A stretch of DNA of 64,000 nucleotides from Helicoverpa zea (lineage: Eukaryota > Arthropoda > Insecta > Lepidoptera > Noctuidae): the NCBI RefSeq assembly GCF_022581195.2, contig NC_061469.1, forward strand, positions 2,790,001 through 2,854,000, given 5' to 3'. The notes beneath the pieces were generated by a model that saw only the letters and a list, made by a program, of their open reading frames with translations, did not search any database and had not been told where the DNA came from. The position numbers and the translations under genes were made by a program. Numbering within the stretch: the stretch's first letter is position 1; each line of letters starts with the position of its first letter. Positions 47,301 to 58,083 of this stretch are shown piece after piece.

Positions 47301-50300
47301 TTGACATATGGTTCATTTTGCAGCCAGAGTTTTATTAGACAAGTGTAAAATATGGTTTAAAGTTTTTGTAGTAAGGCCCTTAGGTTTTAAATAATTTATT
47401 TTTAACTTTCTTTTGTTGTTATTTTTTAAAATAGGTTGGTACCTATTAGTTATTTTTGTGTTTAAGTATTCGTTCAAATTACAAATTATTAATAGTTTAC
47501 ATTTTATTACTTAAAGTAGCAGTAAGTACGCATAGATTTAGATAATTGGAGGGGCTGGTGTTTATTATTTCTTCCTCTCTTTGCACAAAGTCCGACTCTA
47601 ACGCGGACGAAGTCGCTGGCATAAGCTAGTTATATAATATTAATTTAAACTACCGCCCTTCATGACTTCCCATGTGTTTTCATTGGGAAGAAGAAATGGT
47701 GGAACAATCTCTTCAGCTAAGTAGTGAATAATTTTGGTTGGCTTCTCCGAAAATATTACCTAGAGTTGCAAAAAGAGAATAAACTGAATACGTATGTAGA
47801 TTCTCAGATGGAAGATCTATTTTCCATCTTATATTGTCTATGCTGAAATCAATCATAATAAACAGGGAACAACTAAAGAGATAGACTTAGCTGTACGGGA
47901 CGATAGAAATTAAGGCAAAGATTTATGTATGAATGTTTACAATGTGTCCTATTGTCAGTAAAAAAAATATTGATTTCCAAGCGACACAAAATATCGAAGT
48001 TTCTGAATTAAGGTATTTTCATCAGGAACAGGTGTTCTGCACACCATGGACTGATTTATGCCATAAAAAAAACAGATCCTCACCTTATGCGACTGCTGTC
48101 CCTGGTTGCCCAGAGCCGTGGTGACCATAGCTCTCTCATCAGCCGTCATGAACCGCTGCTGTTGCGGCGAGTCCTGAACTAACACCACCCATAGCACGCA
48201 CCATATGAGCGATAAACCTCCCATCACATAGAATACGCTCTCCCAACCTTTATGGAAAAATTGGGTAAATAATGAAGTACTATTTGAAATCTTCTACAAA
48301 GGTTCATGAGTTCTAAAAGTAAGTATATAAGTGTGTGTATTTAATAGGGTTGATATAAAATTATCATTTCAGTTAGTTCAGACCAGGAACAGACTTCCAA
48401 AGTCGAAGCTCTTTAATCTTCCACATCCCTTTTACCAAAAAAAATTACCAATACTGTAGTTTGCCATATAATGCCATAGCATAATGTCGACCACTAGGGG
48501 AGATGTTCCTAAAACGGGTAAGCTAAGGGAGATGTTAAATAAAATAACCAAGAACATTACATGCGACCTGTATTTGTACTCATAGGGTTGTTTATATAAT
48601 AAACTTTGGAAAACATAAGATAGTCTTAGTGGTCTTCTTCAAAATTCAGAAAAAAAAATAAAAAAATAAACCCCCTCGAAATACCCGCTTTGCCCTCGGG
48701 GGGATCCTAAAACGGGTAGCGCCTTTGGGCAAAGCAGGTAATGAATGAATATATGTGATAAATGAATTAGAAAATATATCTTAGCCTCCTATTATCCAGG
48801 AAATCTTTATCATTAATTAGTCTCCTTAATTATGTTAAACAGTTTTCTTATTTTGATCAGTCTTTTACTTTATTAAATGTTACATTTGAAATAATAATTC
48901 AACCAGCAGATAATTTTATTAAAAATCAGAGAAAACATATTTTAATTTCTTTTTCACGCTGTTCCTGTACTTCTTTAGCTCCCTTTGTCTTCGATTAGCT
49001 TTCTGTGGGATCAGTTGAGGAAGTGGCCCCTTATTTCAAATCGGGTTACCTTAACCTTAAAATAGTAAACAAGGAGACCACTAAGTATTCACAATTAATA
49101 AGCATATAACATGCAAAATGATAATACAAAACTACGAAAACCGTATCTTGCACCATATTTGAGTAGTCAGCACTAGCCGAATTTTTTTAATAAACTCTGC
49201 AAAAAACTTTTTTACGTCTTACCTCGAAAACGCTCACTCTAGGCGCGCGAGCCAACTGACCGTGATCGGCGGGACGGTAGTGCACCGCTCTACACTCACA
49301 GGTTCACACTAAGACCTATAATATACGAATGGCAAAGCCTACCCGTTTTAGGAGGGGTACCCGTTTTAGGAACATCTCCCCTACATTCACATCAAACCAA
49401 TCAAACAAAAGATTAAGAGGACGAATTGGAATTTTTGGCGCCAAGGATCTCAATTTTTCTCAGTAAATACAAAACGGATCAAAATACAACTTGGTTACCT
49501 GAAAGTTCATGATATAAACCTTATTTTGTTAGACGTAGAAACATGATTAGGTAACTTTTATAACAGAGAAAAATATATCAAACATACCTCTTTTTAAAAA
49601 GAGATTCACATATCTATTATGGGCAAACGGGACCGATTTAAGCCTCTTAACTTTTTTAGTAGTTGAGTATATACATACTCTTTAAAATTGTAGAAGGAAT
49701 TTTTATCAAATTATCATTTCTAAATAATAAAATTACAAAACCATTTTGTCGCTTACGACTTTTAGTTATAAGCTAGCGCGCCCCGCTCAGACGCTCCGAC
49801 CCCTTTTGGCGCCTTAGATGCGCGTGCCGGTTATGGAATTATTGTTGACCAATTCGTCGCCTTAAAAAGGAAGCCAAACTTACCGATATTAGCAGTAAGA
49901 ACTCCCGCCATCAGCATAGAGATGACAGTACCGAGCGAGGTGCCGGCATACGTCAACGCTGCCATGAAGCTGCGCTCTGATGGTGGCGCCCATTTAGACA
50001 GCAGCGTGTGCATCGCCGGGAATGTCACACCCTGGACATAATGTAGATTTTGGAAAAGGTTATCCACAAAGACTCATGGTTTTTGGTAATCTACGTTTGT
50101 GCTATCCAAAATAAATAGACTTTCAATTATTTATTTCCCTACTGTTTACCTGTCTGCGTTTCTGTCTACCTGCATTATTTTTGATCATCGTTGGTTGAGG
50201 TAGGTTCATATATTTATTTTTATTTATTATATTTCGAGTTTGGAATTTGCATTATCGTTTAACCGTTAATAGGGATTATTCATTTCTTTATTTTATTTTT

Positions 50301-53300
50301 ACCTCTATACCTATTTGCCTGTTGTATAAACCAGTGCTATAAATACGTGCGCTGGGGCAGCCTAACAAAATGAAATCATAATATTGACGTCATTACGTAG
50401 TTAATTCGGAGAGTGATCCCACATTATTGTTTATTATTTCGTGCATATTATTTATGATAAATTATTCGTATTTACATTTATTTGTCCTGATGTATGTCCG
50501 TGTATATTCCTTCCTCCATCCTCGGAACTGAATTATGGTATGGATTCCGTTGATTCAATTTTACTTTTTGCTATCAAATATCATTATCTACTTATCACTA
50601 CAGTCAGCTGCCCCAAATAATCTTCAGACATTATATCGACGTATCGCAGTCGGGAAAAGACTTCCTCACAAGACAAGGAACGATCGCAACGCTAAGTCAA
50701 AATGGATTGGTAATATGCTAGGCGAAGGTTCTTAACTGACAGAAAATACGTTAAGAGGATCGTAAATATATGGTCGACGCACTAATGCATCACCAGTTAG
50801 GTTTGTTTGGCGATACACGCTGGCATTCCCTAAGTTCGGATTTCCTCACGCCGCAGTTTCAGCAAAAAAATATCAATTTCTGGAAGAACTTACCCCACCA
50901 ATGCCTTCCCCGATCCTCATGAGCACAGCAGCAGAATAATGCAGTTCACACATGACCGGAGTAAGCAGAGTGCACACCACGTTGATGAACACGCTGAAGA
51001 ACATCACCCATTTCGCTGAGTACAACTCTGCTATGCGGGCAGCTATAGGATAAAATGTTGGTGTAAGTATGGATTTTGACTTCGGCAAATATTATTGTTG
51101 TTTGGTTGTGTCTTGCGGTGAAAAAATCTATAAGATGTGACTGAATGGCAGTATCTCACATGTCCATTCTGTGAGTTAGGCCGAGATGTTGCATGATATG
51201 GCGCCAAAAATACGTAGATAAATACATACATAGCGCGATATACATATAAAAATCTTGGAGTTAGGAAAAAATAAGTATGGGAGGTAACATAAATGATTGG
51301 ACTTAGTGCGTTTGACATAATTTTATTGAACTTACCAGGTAACTGTGATACGAAATATCCCCAGAAATAACAACTCAGGACAATGCCTTGTACTTCGGAA
51401 GACCACACGAAGGGACCATCTTGTTCCTAAAAACGAAAATAACACACATTCATTAAAGAACCAAATTACAGAGGTACACAAAAGGTTTTAGACAAAATAT
51501 GAGCATAAATCTAGCAATCTTTGATTTTTTAAGAAACATAATGTTAAAGGTCGATAAATGTACGCCTGTATGTTCAGTTCTTTGTGATATGACGCAGGCT
51601 TTTGATTATGTTGATCATAAAACATTAATAGACAAATTGGAACGCTACGGTATCAGAGGAAACATTTTGAAACTCATCAATTCTTACCTATCTAATAGAA
51701 AACAAGTTACAGCAATTACTAAATTAGATACTAATACAAAAAACCAAAGAGTCTATCTGTCTGGCGAATGTAATGTTGCATTCGGAGTTCCCCAAGGTAG
51801 CGTCTTGGGACCATTATTATTTATATTATATATTAATGATTTACCTAATTCAGTCCCGCAACCAATGTCCCTTTTTGCCGACGATAGCTCAATAGTAATT
51901 GCAAAAAATAACCAGAACTCATATCAAAATGACATTAATTCATCCATCTCGTCTGTAATAACCTGGCTAAAAAATAATAATTTAAAAATAAATTTATCTA
52001 AAACTTACGTAATACATTTTAGTCAACGCAAAGAAACTTCACATATGAACATAAGTTATAACAATCAGATAATACAAGAGGTAGATAATACTAGATTTCT
52101 CGGGCTAATAATAGATAAAAAACTCAATTGGAAAGCACACATTGAGAAGATTTGCAAAAAAGTAAGTCAATCATCCTACGCACTATATAAACTAGCACCT
52201 ACAGTAAATACAGAAACCCTAATAATTGCTTATCACGGTTTGGTTGCGTCTGTTCTACGATATGGCATTATTTTCTGGGGGAATTCGGTAGACAAAGAGT
52301 TTGCTTTTAAGATACAAAAGCGTTGTATCCGTGCTATGTTTGGTCTACAAGTCACAGATAGCTGCAAACCACTCTTTATAAAACATAATATACTAACATT
52401 ACCATCTTTGTATATTTTAGAAATTTGTGTTTTCGTCAAAAAGAATCCGCAACTGTTTCCTCTTCAGTCAAGTATATCTCAACGCAATAGGCTTAATAAT
52501 AATAGACTATGCTTGCACAGCGCCAAAACTACCCTCATGTGGAGAAGTTTGTTCTGTATGGCTCCCAAAATTTATAATAAAGTACCAGATAGATATAAGT
52601 TATTAAATATTAACCTATTTAAAAAAAGACTAAAAAAACTTTTATGTAAAAGAGCATACTATAGTATAGGTGACTTCTTAAAAGATAATATTTAATATAC
52701 TAAGTTTTGTAGTAATATTTGTAGTTTGTATTGTAAAGCAAGTATTTGTAGATTTTAAGTTCAATAAATGTTTGTAAATTTGTTATAGATTCTAGATTTT
52801 AAGTTTAATATATGTAAATTTGTACGCCTGACATGGCAAAACATATTGAAACCATAAATACTATTGTAACACCTTTGTAACATATGTTTTAAACAAATAA
52901 ATTTATCTTTATCTTTTATCTTTATCTTTACACAAGTTATGAAATTAATTCAGACTCTGGATTCTGGATCATAAATGACGTCTGGAAAAACGTATAAAAT
53001 TTTAATGGACGTCGATATCCTTGACCCAAAAGATTTTACTGAATCGCAATACTGTTTTTAAATAGGCCATCATGAAGTTCATATTTAATCAGCTGCTTCC
53101 CTCAGTGTCGTATGCTTCCTGAGGGAACTACTTTACACAACTAGATAAAAGCTTCCAAATACTTCCATGGGTCTCGACTTATTTCTTTTCCTAAATTCAG
53201 TAAGGTCTACCGAACACTTGCACTCTTGCAGATTAATGAGATGTTCAAAGCTAGACGGTCTTGGTTTTGCCTACTATTTTATGAGAACCCGCAACATCAG

Positions 53301-56300
53301 TTTCTGAATGTCTTGGTTTTAGCTGAGGATTAAACAATTCAATTTAATACAGTCGTTTCACGAAATGAAAGATGAGAATCTAAACTTTTACGAGGTTTGA
53401 TGTCAATCTGTCTAGCTGAAGTCTGGAGGTTACACAAAGGTCAGCTAAGTTCAAGCAATGACTTCAAAAACCTCGTATTTTTTTGTTGATATCTAGTAAG
53501 TTATATACTGGTACTATTGGACACACATACATACTGTATGTACTATTGGATATGAAATGGAATTGTTTTTACTGCAAATTCTTTCTCCAGAATCATTCGG
53601 GTTATTTGGAATCGATCCAAAAAGTATGATCAACGAAGTTATCTTGACTTTTGAAGGTCAAATACCCATTTCAGTTTAAATCTTGTTGTATAATACTACT
53701 AGATGGAATACCAGTGGAAGTGTGGAAATTATTAAAGATGGATGGATGGAAATGGCTGGCTTTATTCTTCAATAAGTTGTTGCAAGAGGAAACTATACCA
53801 GACGAGTGGTGCAATAGTTTCCTGGTGCCCATTTTTAAGAACAAGGGTGATGTGTTGAATTGCAACAACTATAGAGGAATAAAGCTAATGTCACATAGTA
53901 TGAAAGTGTGGGAGAAAGTTATTGAAAGGAGGCTGAGAGAAGAGAGTGATATCGCACGAAATCAATTCGGTTTTATGCCTGGTCGGGGTACAACGGACGC
54001 TATATTCTGTATTCGCCAATTGTGCGAAAAGTACAGGGGTGGGGTGCACACAAAAACTTGCATATGGTGTTCGTTGACCTCGAGAAGGCATATGACCGGG
54101 TGCCTCGTGAGGTTTTGTGGTGGGCCCTTGAGGAGAAAGGTATACCAGGGAAGTATGTGCAGTTGATCCGAGCGATGTACGGCAGATGCAGTACAGAAGT
54201 CCGGTCCTCAGCGGGCACTACCGCCAGCTTCAGTGTAGGTGTTGGCTTACATCAGGGGTCGGCCCTCAGCCCGTATCTCTTCCTGCTCGTAATGGACGCG
54301 CTTACGGCAGATATACGGGAGGAGGCACCCTGGTGTATGCTTTTCGCCGATGACATTGTTCTGGTGGGGGAGAGTGGGCCAGAGGTCCAGAGTAGATTGG
54401 AGGCATGGCGGCTGAGACTGGAAACAGTGGGTTTGAAGGTGAGCAGGAGCAAAACCGAATACCTTCATTGTGATTTTGGCGGTATTTCGGGACCCATGAC
54501 CATAACCCTAGCCGGCATGCCCCTACCAGTTTGCTCCGACTTCCGGTACCTTGGTTCACTCGTCCAAAGTGACGGTGAGGTGAACAGGGACGTTACGCAT
54601 CGGATCAATACTGGATGGATGAAGTGGCGACAGGTTACTAGCGCTATCTGTGACCCGCGGATGCCCCTCAAACTGAAGGGCAAAATTTACAAATCCGTCA
54701 TTAGACCTGTCGTCCTGTATGGATCGGAGTGTTGGGCATTGAAAAAGAGGGATGAGAAGAGAGTGCATGTAACAGAAATGAGAATACTGAGATGGATGTG
54801 TGGTGTTACAAGAATGGATAAAGTGAGGAATGATTACATTAGAGGAAGTCTGAAAGTAGCGCCAGTTACAGAAAAGATGAGGAGTAGAAGATTGTCGTGG
54901 TATGGACATGTAATGAGGAGGGATGATACGCATGCAACAAAGTGTGTGCTAAGTATGAATGTAGATGGATGGAGAGGAAGAGGAAGACCTAAGAAAAGAT
55001 GGATGGATTGCCTGAAAGATGATATGAATAGGAAGGGAGTGAGTGTCAGTATGACGAGTGACAGGGGAAAATGGAAGAAAATGACATATTGCGCCGACCC
55101 CAAGTAAAATTTGGGAACAGGGCAGGAGAAAGAAGAAGAAGAAGAAGAAGAATACTATCGGCGATAGAATAAAAAATCATCTCTTTAATTCAATCCAGAC
55201 TGAAAACTAAAGGACTGCTGGCACACGAAGCGCTCCGGAAAGAATAAAGTTGAGTTTTAGTCAGTAAAAGTCCCATAGCGGAAACTGTACGTGGGTCCAC
55301 AGAAAAGGGTGAAATTAGAATAATTTCGCAAAACACCTACACCTAACACGCGAAGATTCTTTAGCACATGATTTTCCTCGTACAAAATTAAAACAAAACA
55401 ATATCACAGCGTTTAACGAGAAAGCTATAACAGTTGACATTCGTAATTTATGAGGACAACATTGATATAGCCAATGAAATGCATCATATTCGTATATCAC
55501 AGTTTACGATCGACCCAATTGTTTTAAAAAACAACTCATGTTAAATGCCAGACGAAATGAATAACATTGAGAGAACTTTTTATCAACATTAAAGAGAATA
55601 TTTTTCCTTATTACCGGGAATCTTCGATCTATGTGTCGCGGGAAAACCTGGTCTTGAGAACATTTCCGAGATCTTGTCACATCGTAAAAATACTGAAGAT
55701 AATGAAACTGGGGCCCAATAAAAGTTAATAATGTCAAAATTGAATAGAAACTGAATCGCAATAGCAGTGTTAACCATATCGGGCATTCTGCTACTAATAT
55801 AAGACCAATCGTATTCCAACGACATTCGATTGGTTTGCGATTGGTCTGCTATTTTGGTGATTTTGGTCTAAACTAAACGGTAGTTTGCTCTATAATCATA
55901 TTGCAATCGTAAATCTGGAGAATCGGGCCCCTGTAGGTTTCAGAGAAGTGTAGGTAATCACTATCAACAAAGGGCACTTAGAATATTAAAAGTTGTAACT
56001 ACCTACCTAACTTCTCTATAGGTACTTTATGTGGCAGTAAAGTAAGCTCGTAAATATTGCAACTCCTATCAAGTGCCAATATTCGTGTAATAAGTACTTA
56101 ATTTCTGTCAATAGCGTCACCATTATAAAAATTACTACGCTGTGGAAAGAACCAATAATTTACCTTATATTAGGTACATATGACATTACCGTAGTCGAAG
56201 AGACCAATATAGTCCCTAATCTATTTCTTAATTAGACTTAAATCTATAAATAGTGAGCCGAACTGTACAGATAAATGCCAACCTTTTACTACTCATTAAG

Positions 56301-56653
56301 TAATGCATGTCATTAGTTTATTATGGTGGATTTTTGTCACACAAATCCCGTCTATATATTGGAAAACATTTCATACACATTAATGGGTATTTTAGCGAAA
56401 ATTCGATAAGAAAATATATCACTACTCACTGTAACATTGCTGCTTCCCCCAGTCGGGGCACATTCCTCTTCCCCTCCCAACAACTCTTGTACACTCTTGT
56501 TCTCATGTCCACCTTCAGCTACCTGGGCCATCTTGATCACAGTGTGGTTAAGCATTCCCACCATGGCAACTGAAAGGTTCACTTTGAGTCCATAGACTAT
56601 TGCAAAGCCTATGGACCCAAGAACTGCCAATATGTATCTGGCTGGGAAGACAC
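41210..56653 (-). CDS. SLC17-family anion/phosphate transporter (5' partial)
   Basis: Ten reverse-strand exons: 56653-56430, 51426-51336, 51042-50894, 50031-49884, 48247-48084, 46350-46198, 43170-43038, 42408-42262, 41896-41811, 41368-41210. They join in frame to 483 residues plus an incoming partial codon. Multiple hydrophobic segments and motifs mark a major facilitator of the SLC17 (sialin / Na-phosphate cotransporter) family: GFAIVYGLKVNLSVAMV (TM1), QGIVLSCYFWGYFVSQLPG, LMRIGEGIGG with VTFPAMHTLLSKWAPPSERS, and NFGWYMVLIELPFYMKQVL. The first luminal loop has NKS and NVT glycosylation sites. Insect members are often called putative inorganic phosphate cotransporters; the substrate cannot be read from sequence. 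Codons before VFPARY, including the start, lie in an upstream exon I could not locate. Introns are loaded with transposons. Confidence 0.9.
41811..41896 (-). CDS. Transporter exon, TM11
   Basis: Reads TLMAITNTVATVPGIVVPIF, then VGYVTHGN. This matches the SLC17 N..AT.PG...P motif. Donor GTAAGT. Confidence 0.9.
42262..42408 (-). CDS. Transporter exon, TM9-TM10
   Basis: Reads PGGCLLAICYIGCSRAAAVA, then LMAVAVTSIAGMFCGFL and HIDISPNFA. Acceptor ctctag, donor GTAAGA. Confidence 0.89.
42480..42700 (+). repeat. Dispersed SINE-like repeat (GGCCCTGGTACA family)
   Basis: Contains GAGTTACCGCGGCCCTGGTA, CAGTAAGAGTATGACACTCC and an AGGAGGGGTCATTTGATGAT block. Partial copies occur at 18812-18850 and, inverted, at 58610-58700. 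It is in the transporter intron. Confidence 0.6.
43038..43170 (-). CDS. Transporter exon, TM8
   Basis: Reads NALAVSMPFLSLWFFSMVLS, then RTLDWLRGKSIITTTTARKI and GTIC. Phase 0 in, phase 1 out. Confidence 0.89.
43346..45992. mobile_element. DNA transposon with 31-bp perfect ends carrying an R1 LINE
   Basis: Ends 43346-43376 and 45962-45992 are exact inverses starting TAATATCTGTGGTGTTAAGG; TA at each edge fits a TA target. A GACTTATC(T/C)CCTTTT motif recurs inside both ends. A later R1-type LINE (43663-45515) fills most of the interior. Non-autonomous. It lies in the transporter intron between 43170 and 46198. Confidence 0.78.
43663..45515 (-). mobile_element. R1-clade LINE, 5'-truncated, frame-broken
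   Basis: On -, pieces of a reverse transcriptase appear in several frames: VLAVSHDIANAFNTLPWN with YHGVPGYLRRIIGAYLS at 45200-45430, MKYLGLVLESRW near 44880, then a C-terminal CHHCGIWG and SFCEDVMVLKEAAEREREA at 44020-44280, and a poly(A) tail read as nine T at 43663-43671. The order and motifs match the R1 clade (family knowledge). Frameshifts and stops show it is dead. GC content is far above its surroundings. Confidence 0.82.
46198..46350 (-). CDS. Transporter exon, TM7
   Basis: Reads HNHPVPWRAVFTSPAFLAIL, then VAHTCSNFGWYMVLIELPFY. 51 complete codons, phase 0 at both ends. Confidence 0.89.
46432..47632 (+). mobile_element. Helitron-like element with TCTG microsatellite
   Basis: Begins TCTATACTTATAATAAATCT and ends GCGGACGAAGTCGCTGGCAT followed by AAGCTAGT, matching Helitron-like 5' and 3' ends. 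A (TCTG)n array is at 46547-46599. The single 1.2-kb extent is inferred; it could be two elements. No protein. Confidence 0.5.
46547..46599. repeat. (TCTG)n microsatellite
   Basis: About 12 tetranucleotide units with one TGCC interruption. Confidence 0.95.
48084..48247 (-). CDS. Transporter exon, TM6 and central loop
   Basis: Reads GWESVFYVMGGLSLIWCVLW, then VVLVQDSPQQQRFM and a polar cytoplasmic loop to QQSHK. Confidence 0.88.
48495..49383. mobile_element. DNA transposon, perfect 26-bp ends, TA target
   Basis: Ends 48495-48520 and 49358-49383 are exact inverses and start TAGGGGAGATGTTCC, so TA|GGGG implies a TA target site. Extra CCTAAAACGGGTA copies sit just inside both ends (near 48706 and 49340), like subterminal binding sites. 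The 889-bp element has no intact transposase. It lies between the transporter exons at 48084 and 49884. Confidence 0.78.
49884..50031 (-). CDS. Transporter exon, MFS signature loop
   Basis: Reads GVTFPAMHTLLSKWAPPSER, then a glycine-rich membrane segment to LTANI. It matches the SLC17 FPAMH / KWAPP signature. Confidence 0.9.
50894..51042 (-). CDS. Transporter exon, TM3-TM4 region
   Basis: Reads AARIAELYSAKWVMFFSVFI to LMRIGEGIGG. Acceptor cctatag, donor GTAAGT, phase 0. Confidence 0.88.
51336..51426 (-). CDS. Transporter exon, TM2 region
   Basis: Reads EQDGPFVWSSEVQGIVLSCY, then FWGYFVSQLP, a family hallmark. A LINE inserted only 55 bp upstream of its acceptor (51482-52928). Confidence 0.88.
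51482..52928 (+). mobile_element. CR1/Jockey-type LINE, 5'-truncated, long RT frame
   Basis: An uninterrupted frame 51499-52695 encodes 398 residues of reverse transcriptase: DMTQAFDYVDHK, FGVPQGSVLGPLLF, LFADDSS (catalytic ADD), then FLGLIIDKKLNW and a C-terminal WGNS / IQKRCIR region. The N-terminal endonuclease is gone. The 3' end is a (TTTATC)n tail, and TACACAA occurs at both flanks (51475-51481, 52929-52935), a likely target duplication. The intact frame argues for a young insertion. It sits antisense to the transporter gene, 55 bp from an acceptor. Confidence 0.85.
53680..55140 (+). mobile_element. RTE-clade LINE, 5'-truncated, one frameshift
   Basis: Reverse transcriptase in two overlapping frames: 53680-54040 (IPVEVWKLL, NYRGIKLMSHSMKVWEKVIE, NQFGFMPGRGTTDAIF) and 54043-55107 (HMVFVDLEKAYDRVPREVLW, GLHQGSALSPYLF, LFADDIVL, RYLGSLVQSDG, RRLSWYGHVMRR, GRGRPKKRW). 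The break falls just after LCEKYRG. A (GAA)n tail ends it at about 55150. The motifs are of the RTE clade (family knowledge). Same strand as the LINE at 51482, in the same transporter intron. Confidence 0.85.
55707..55931. mobile_element. Possible MITE with GGGCCC ends
   Basis: GGGGCCCAAT at the left and ATCGGGCCCC at the right form short inverted ends about 225 bp apart. The interior GATTGGT and ACCAATC motifs are also inverted. Evidence is thin beyond the ends. Confidence 0.35.
56430..56653 (-). CDS. Transporter exon with TM1 and luminal loop
   Basis: Acceptor after a T-rich tract (tttttcag). Reads VFPARYILAVLGSIGFAIVY, then GLKVNLSVAMVGML and the glycosylated loop ending SSNVT. Donor GTGAGT. 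It needs one base from the missing upstream exon. Confidence 0.88.
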
Positions 56654-56814
56654 CTGAAAAAAAAAACAATGTGTAAGAGCTTTTTCAGGAGTCTTGGTCG
56701 AGATTTATGTCTGCTAGTTTACAGTTTTTGGAGATTCATACCTCAAAAGGAAATAAATGAACCCTTATGGATCAATGTTATCCTTAGAATTTATTTACCA
56801 TAATGAACATGAAA

Positions 56815-56975
56815 CTGGTCCAGTCTAACCAAAGAGTATTGGATTGCCCGGGTAACTGGGTTGAGGGGGTCAGATAGAGCAATCGCTCCTTGTAAAGCAC
56901 TGGTACTAAGCTACATCCGGTTAGACTGGAAGCCGACCCCAACATAGTTTGGGAAAAAGGCTCGGAGAAGGAACA
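56815..56975 (+). repeat. SINE-like dispersed repeat, copy 7
   Basis: Contains CCAGTCTAACCAAAGAGTAT, GGGTAACTGGGTTGAGGGGG, TGTAAAGCACTGGTACTAAG and GGAAAAAGGCTCGGAGAAGG. Confidence 0.72.
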
Positions 56976-58083
56976 TGAAAGACTGGGTCAGTGGAAGATA
57001 AAATTTAGGACAAAGGCTCTTCAAGGTTTAAAGTACAGCTTTGAAGTAATTTTATGACTTCTACGTAAACGCTTCTTCATTTATAACTTGTTCAATATAA
57101 ACATCAATTTCCTAGAAATATCTCCTAAGTGATTGCATGTTGATAGGTATACTGGCGCACCTTCGGTCAATATTGACAACTGGAGTGATCACTTCTCAAC
57201 GCTGTGGCTCATCCAAGACTTACTTTACAGTCTATATGTTAGAAGATACGAGACGCATTTTTCTAACAATAGTCTTCTTAGCCTTTCCCAAATATCTTGG
57301 TTCCTATCCTTGACTTAAGAAAACATACGACCATACTTTTGAGTTCTGCGAATTGGTTCAAAAGCATCATTAGCTAATGTTTGGCCATTATTGTTCTCCT
57401 ACGTAATAGCATACTCTACTAATGACAAAGCCACTTTCCCGCTAACTAAATAACAAACAAATATACCCGTTAATACATACAGATAGTAAGTACCCATGTA
57501 CTGATTTAAAACCAGAATCACCAGCGAATTCATTTTGATCGTTGGGAGCATCGATGCGACATCGGTCACGTATCCATTGACTTCAAAATAATTTTAAATA
57601 TGCAGTTCAGCTTTCCAATTCCGAGAATTTATTTAAGTATCTTTATGTCTTCTGGTCTCCAGTGCCAATTATGATACAATAATGTTTTAAGGATAATTAC
57701 ACCAAGATGATGTTTCCGATGTTACTTTTATTAGTTTACAAATGAGTCCGACAATAGTCATCAAATATAATTCCGTCGGAAACTGCAGTGTCTATTTATA
57801 GCAAAATGAAGTCTGAAACAAAAACTGACTAATTGTCTGATCTGTTTTATCTATCCTAATTTTATCAGATGTAAACGTGTAATTCTCAATCAGCGACAAT
57901 GTATCCAAAAATATTATGCACATTATACCTAGTTCTTTTCTCTATCTAAATGTTAACTCTACCTATGTAGAGAAGTATGTATCGGTACGGTAAAAGCGTA
58001 TGTAGTACTTAACTATTATAGTTCATCAATATTTAGCTGTCATTTAATAGGTAACTTAATTATATTTTATACAATGTACACAC

